Shown: piece after piece, positions 14,409 through 16,926 of the stretch
Layout: the number at the start of each line of letters is the position of its first letter
Position numbering within the stretch: the first letter of the stretch is position 1
Assembly: GCA_002733465.1 (NCBI GenBank)
Contig: NVVT01000023.1
Span: 26,059 to 42,984 of the forward strand
DNA: 16,926 bases
DNA from: Kangiella sp.
Lineage (GTDB): Bacteria; Pseudomonadota; Gammaproteobacteria; Enterobacterales; Kangiellaceae
Direction: 5' to 3'
Notes under the pieces: generated by a model
The model's input: the letters and a program-made list of their open reading frames with translations, nothing else
Database searches by the model: none
Told to the model about the DNA's origin: nothing
Made by a program: the position numbers and the translations under genes

Positions 14409-15686
14409 CTAAATTTTATTAACTGAGGAAACGGCTTTTTCTCTTTTAATAAACCGAGGCGTCCACCAACGAATGGTAATAGGCACTAATATGTTCAAAA
14501 TAAAAGCAGTAAACATTAGAGTATAAAAAACCTCGGAGGTGAAGATATCATTGTGTACATAACCGATATCCATAACAACAAACGCTAGTTCTGCTCGACC
14601 TAACATTCCAAAACCAATCATTATTGATTCTTCGAATGAAAAATTAGCAGTGTAACGCGTAGCTAGTGACGCAGATGTAACTTGAACAACAAAGATAACC
14701 AATGCAAAAATAATACTCTCATCGAGAACGCTAACAATTAGGTCTAAATCAAAAATTAATTTTGCACCCAATGTCACAAAAAATACGGGGCCTATCCAAG
14801 AAAATGCAACATCATCAATAATCTTTCGCATTTTTTTATAACGATTGACTGACTCGCCTTTTTTAGTCACATAAAATAAAGCTGGCGTCATAATTAACCC
14901 AGCCATATATGCGCCTACGGCAGCATGGAGTCCTAAAGCATGTGAAATAATGCCAAAAACAACAGCAATTAATAAAATAGTCAAAGTCGCAACTCGGCCG
15001 TCATTAAATGCTAATAAATGTTTAAAACCGTAGCGTTCAAAAAATGATGATTTAGCATCATCCTCCGCTTTTTCTTTGGTCGGAAAGATGGAAATGGCGC
15101 AAAGATAAATAAAGATGAAAAAACCGATGGCTTTAAATAAGATGATCCCCACGCTGGCAATTGTAGGTGTTTCATTACCAGCGACAATTGGAATCAAAAC
15201 CGCAACCAAAACTAAAGACGCGACATCGTCTAATACCGCTGATGTCATAATGCCGGTTGCCGCTTTAGTTAAATGAAGTTTTTCATATTTCAGTACCATC
15301 ATCGTCAAAGAGACGGCGGTAGCTGTCATGGTTAATCCCACCAACAATGCTATATCTTGATCTTGCCAAAAGTGTAAGGCTAATAAATAGGCCGCAAAGA
15401 AAGGGGCTAATGCACCAAAAAGGGCAATGCCCCAACTTCGTTTTGCACTACGAATAAAGGCGGTTGGATTTTCCTCAAAACCCAAAGCAAACATAATCAA
15501 TATAATCCCTAATTCAGAAAAACCTTGAATAAATGGCGTAGGAACCAACGGGATCAGGTTAAAATTCACCAGAAAACTACCGGTGAAAAGATAATAAAGC
15601 ATTGGCGTCATTTTGGTCTTTTTTGCCATCCAAAACGAAAGAATAACGCAGGCCCAAATGAGTGCAAGTGATGTTAAATTATCCAT
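14409..15686 (-). CDS. CPA2-family cation/proton antiporter (Kef/NapA-type membrane domain)
   Basis: A 425-residue inner-membrane sodium(potassium)/proton antiporter with about a dozen hydrophobic segments. The ion-binding helix carries the paired aspartates D153 and D154 in TSAVLDDVASLV, the mark of electrogenic CPA2 members such as NapA, and the crossed-helix partner TATAVSLTMMVLKYEK lies at 121-136. GFEENPTAF near 69-77 and GLHAAVGAYMAGLIMTP about 258-274 are family features. Unlike KefB/KefC there is no C-terminal RCK (TrkA-N) domain, so Na+/H+ exchange is likelier than glutathione-gated K+ efflux. The ATG is at 15686. It is the first gene of an operon with adenylate cyclase and thioesterase, and is divergent from glnA. 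Confidence 0.9.
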   Translation of the reverse strand: MDNLTSLALIWACVILSFWMAKKTKMTPMLYYLFTGSFLVNFNLIPLVPTPFIQGFSELGIILIMFALGFEENPTAFIRSAKRSWGIALFGALAPFFAAYLLALHFWQDQDIALLVGLTMTATAVSLTMMVLKYEKLHLTKAATGIMTSAVLDDVASLVLVAVLIPIVAGNETPTIASVGIILFKAIGFFIFIYLCAISIFPTKEKAEDDAKSSFFERYGFKHLLAFNDGRVATLTILLIAVVFGIISHALGLHAAVGAYMAGLIMTPALFYVTKKGESVNRYKKMRKIIDDVAFSWIGPVFFVTLGAKLIFDLDLIVSVLDESIIFALVIFVVQVTSASLATRYTANFSFEESIMIGFGMLGRAELAFVVMDIGYVHNDIFTSEVFYTLMFTAFILNILVPITIRWWTPRFIKREKAVSSVNKI

Positions 15687-15835
15687 AATTTATGATTTTA
15701 CCTTTATTGTTGTACTTTGAATTCAGGTACCTATGTTTTGTTGTCTATTTAAGATTAGCCCATTCAAACAACAATTTCGCTAATAGCTTGAATATAAATG
15801 CTATTTTATCTAAGTACGCTATAGTTTTTAATAAA

Positions 15836-15852
15836 CGCTCTAAAATGATGCT
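15836..15852 (+). promoter_or_regulatory. NtrC-type operator, distal, upstream of glnA
   Basis: CGCTCTA-AAA-TGATGCT matches TGCACCA-N3-TGGTGCA (with Y/R freedom at the inner positions) at about 10 of 14 half-site positions. Its centre, 15844, is 32 bp upstream of the second operator and about 160 bp upstream of the predicted transcription start, so both operators lie on the same face of the helix. It is weaker than the proximal one and gains credibility from the spacing. Confidence 0.5.
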
Positions 15853-15867
15853 TTAATAAAGCGATAA

Positions 15868-15884
15868 CGCACCAAATTTGTGCA
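15868..15884 (+). promoter_or_regulatory. NtrC-type operator, proximal, upstream of glnA
   Basis: CGCACCA-AAT-TTGTGCA matches the NtrC consensus at 12 of 14 half-site positions with the right spacer. Its centre, 15876, is about 128 bp before the predicted sigma-54 start. The E. coli glnA enhancer sites are centred near -108 and -140, so this pair is shifted by about two helical turns. Confidence 0.7.
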
Positions 15885-15977
15885 TCACAATTATTGAAAA
15901 TCAGTAGGAAACCAATTAACTCGCCTGAGAGTCTTATTTTTACAGAGGTTAAAAATAGTGAGCTCTTCTCAGCGTGC

Positions 15978-15993
15978 TGGCATAGCCTTTGCT
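15978..15993 (+). promoter_or_regulatory. Sigma-54 (-24/-12) promoter of glnA
   Basis: TGGCAT-AGCCT-TTGCT matches the sigma-54 consensus TGGCAC-N5-TTGCW with invariant GG (15979-15980) and GC (15991-15992) at the correct spacing. Predicted start of transcription is near 16004, giving a leader of about 80 bases. Together with the two upstream operators this predicts NtrC-P-dependent glnA expression under nitrogen limitation. Confidence 0.8.
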
Positions 15994-16084
15994 ATACTGG
16001 CCTTATGTGCTAGAAAATACCTAGTCAAATTGATCTTACTTTTAACCAATTAATTATTTAAAAAGATTTACGAGGAACCATTTC

Positions 16085-16926
16085 ATGTCAGACAAAAATA
16101 TATTAGCCATGATTGAAGAAAACGATGTCAGCTTTGTTGACCTTCGTTTCACTGATACAAAAGGAAAAGAACAGCACGTCACTATTCCCTCGCATTGTGT
16201 CGATGAAGATTTTTTGGAAGACGGTAAAATGTTTGATGGATCGTCCATTGCAGGATGGAAGGGCATTAATGAATCAGACATGGTGTTAATGCCTGATTTA
16301 ACCACTGCGGTCATGGACCCATTTTGTGAAGACTCAACTCTAAATCTTCGATGTGACATTTTAGAACCTGCCACTATGCAAGGTTATGATCGTGATCCTC
16401 GCTCCGTAGCAAAACGTGCAGAAGCTTATCTAAAATCAACTGGTATTGCCGACGTTGCTTATTTTGGACCAGAGCCAGAGTTTTTCTTATTTGATGATGT
16501 TCGTTTTAAAATAGATATGAAAGGCGCATCTTATGAAGTTGATTCTATTGAAGCGGCTTGGAATTCTGACAAGCGCTATGAAGACGGTAATATGGGTCAT
16601 AGACCTGGTGTTAAGGGTGGTTATTTTCCTGTTCCACCAGTCGACTCTTCTCAAGATATCCGTTCTCAAATGTGTTTAGTATTAGAAGAAATGGGTATCA
16701 AATGTGAAGCTCACCATCATGAGGTAGCAACAGCGAACCAAAATGAGATAGCGACTCTATTTAATACTTTGGTTTATAAAGCGGATGAAACACAAACGTT
16801 AAAGTATGTGGTGCAAAATGTAGCTCACGCATACGGCAAAACAGCCACATTTATGCCAAAGCCGATTGTTGGCGATAACGGAAGTGGAATGCATGTGCAT
16901 CAATCTCTTGCTAAGGATGGTAAAAA
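16085..16926 (+). CDS. glnA: Glutamine synthetase type I (GSI-beta), 5' part
   Basis: Makes glutamine from glutamate, ammonia and ATP as a cytoplasmic dodecamer. The reading frame starts at the ATG at 16085, 8 bases after GAGGA, and stays open to the window edge: 280 complete codons of about 469. It aligns by eye with E. coli GlnA from residue 1. FVDLRFTDTKGKEQHVTIP (17-35) and MFDGSSIAGWKGINESDM (49-66) are the N-terminal signature, GPEPEFFLFDD (128-138) holds metal ligands E130 and E132, AHHHEVATANQNEI contains further active-site residues, and FMPKPIVGDNGSGMHVH is near the cut end. The adenylylation tyrosine lies beyond the window. Its expression is predicted to be NtrC/sigma-54 dependent. 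Confidence 0.98.
   Translation, partial: MSDKNILAMIEENDVSFVDLRFTDTKGKEQHVTIPSHCVDEDFLEDGKMFDGSSIAGWKGINESDMVLMPDLTTAVMDPFCEDSTLNLRCDILEPATMQGYDRDPRSVAKRAEAYLKSTGIADVAYFGPEPEFFLFDDVRFKIDMKGASYEVDSIEAAWNSDKRYEDGNMGHRPGVKGGYFPVPPVDSSQDIRSQMCLVLEEMGIKCEAHHHEVATANQNEIATLFNTLVYKADETQTLKYVVQNVAHAYGKTATFMPKPIVGDNGSGMHVHQSLAKDGK

Larger units (their letters stand above)
15687..16084. other. Divergent control region between the antiporter gene and glnA
   Basis: This 398-base AT-rich region has no gene. Its right half holds two NtrC-type operators (15836-15852, 15868-15884), a sigma-54 promoter (15978-15993) and the glnA ribosome site GAGGA (16072-16076). The left half (15687-15835) should hold the antiporter promoter on the minus strand; I see only weak hexamers (TTGTTG, 17 bases, TAAATA) and do not claim one. 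No convincing IHF site was found between operators and promoter. Confidence 0.6.

Noticed and set aside
15982..15995. ATAGC-CTTT-GCTAT small hairpin as a terminator before glnA
   Set aside because: The 5-bp stem falls inside the sigma-54 promoter and no T-run follows; it is probably a by-product of the promoter sequence.
15993..15998. TATACT as a sigma-70 -10 box for glnA
   Set aside because: No acceptable -35 hexamer lies 16-18 bases upstream; the overlapping -24/-12 element explains the region better.
16054..16374. Minus-strand 106-residue reading frame opposite the start of glnA
   Set aside because: It is the shadow of the strongly conserved glnA coding frame and crosses its ribosome site.

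Overview
The window looks like chromosome of an AT-rich gammaproteobacterium (GC estimated by eye in the upper 30s percent), probably marine or otherwise free-living. GlnS, GreB, SerA, NtrB, NtrC and GlnA all read as close relatives of the Escherichia coli or Pseudomonas proteins, with catalytic residues at the same or nearly the same positions. A Kangiella- or Alteromonadales-like host is only a guess. I see no rRNA, tRNA, CRISPR array, phage or complete insertion sequence.

Layout. Bases 1-1988 (+) carry a two-gene ABC-2 exporter (ATPase and permease). A 370-base gap follows, holding a CCCTCTCCC-type palindromic repeat and a likely glnS -10 box. Bases 2359-5191 (+) hold glnS, a LysE/RhtB-type amino-acid exporter and greB, tightly packed. 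They converge on a minus-strand block: an APC amino-acid transporter and dimethylarginine dimethylaminohydrolase (methylarginine use), followed by a DUF6090-like membrane protein that looks foreign. Next on the minus strand comes serA-ntrB-ntrC (12010 to 8149), and upstream of that a tight operon of a CPA2 Na+/H+ antiporter, a membrane class III adenylate cyclase and a MenI/YdiI-like thioesterase (15686 to 12243). The window ends in the first 280 codons of glnA on the plus strand.

How it works together. The strongest theme is nitrogen control. Upstream of glnA I read two NtrC-type operators whose centres are 32 bp apart and a -24/-12 sigma-54 promoter, an arrangement very like the E. coli glnA enhancer-promoter. 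A third NtrC-type operator lies directly in front of ntrB, which suggests autoregulation of ntrBC. Unlike the common glnA-ntrB-ntrC cluster, ntrBC here sits behind serA and is separated from a divergent glnA by the antiporter, cyclase and thioesterase genes. The methylarginine operon next to ntrC could feed citrulline and dimethylamine into nitrogen metabolism, although I found no NtrC or sigma-54 site in front of it.

I did not find a clearly new multi-gene system. The least explained items are a 65-base imperfect hairpin in the serA leader, a 29-base palindrome abutting the ntrB NtrC operator, the antiporter-cyclase-thioesterase operon, and the DUF6090 gene.
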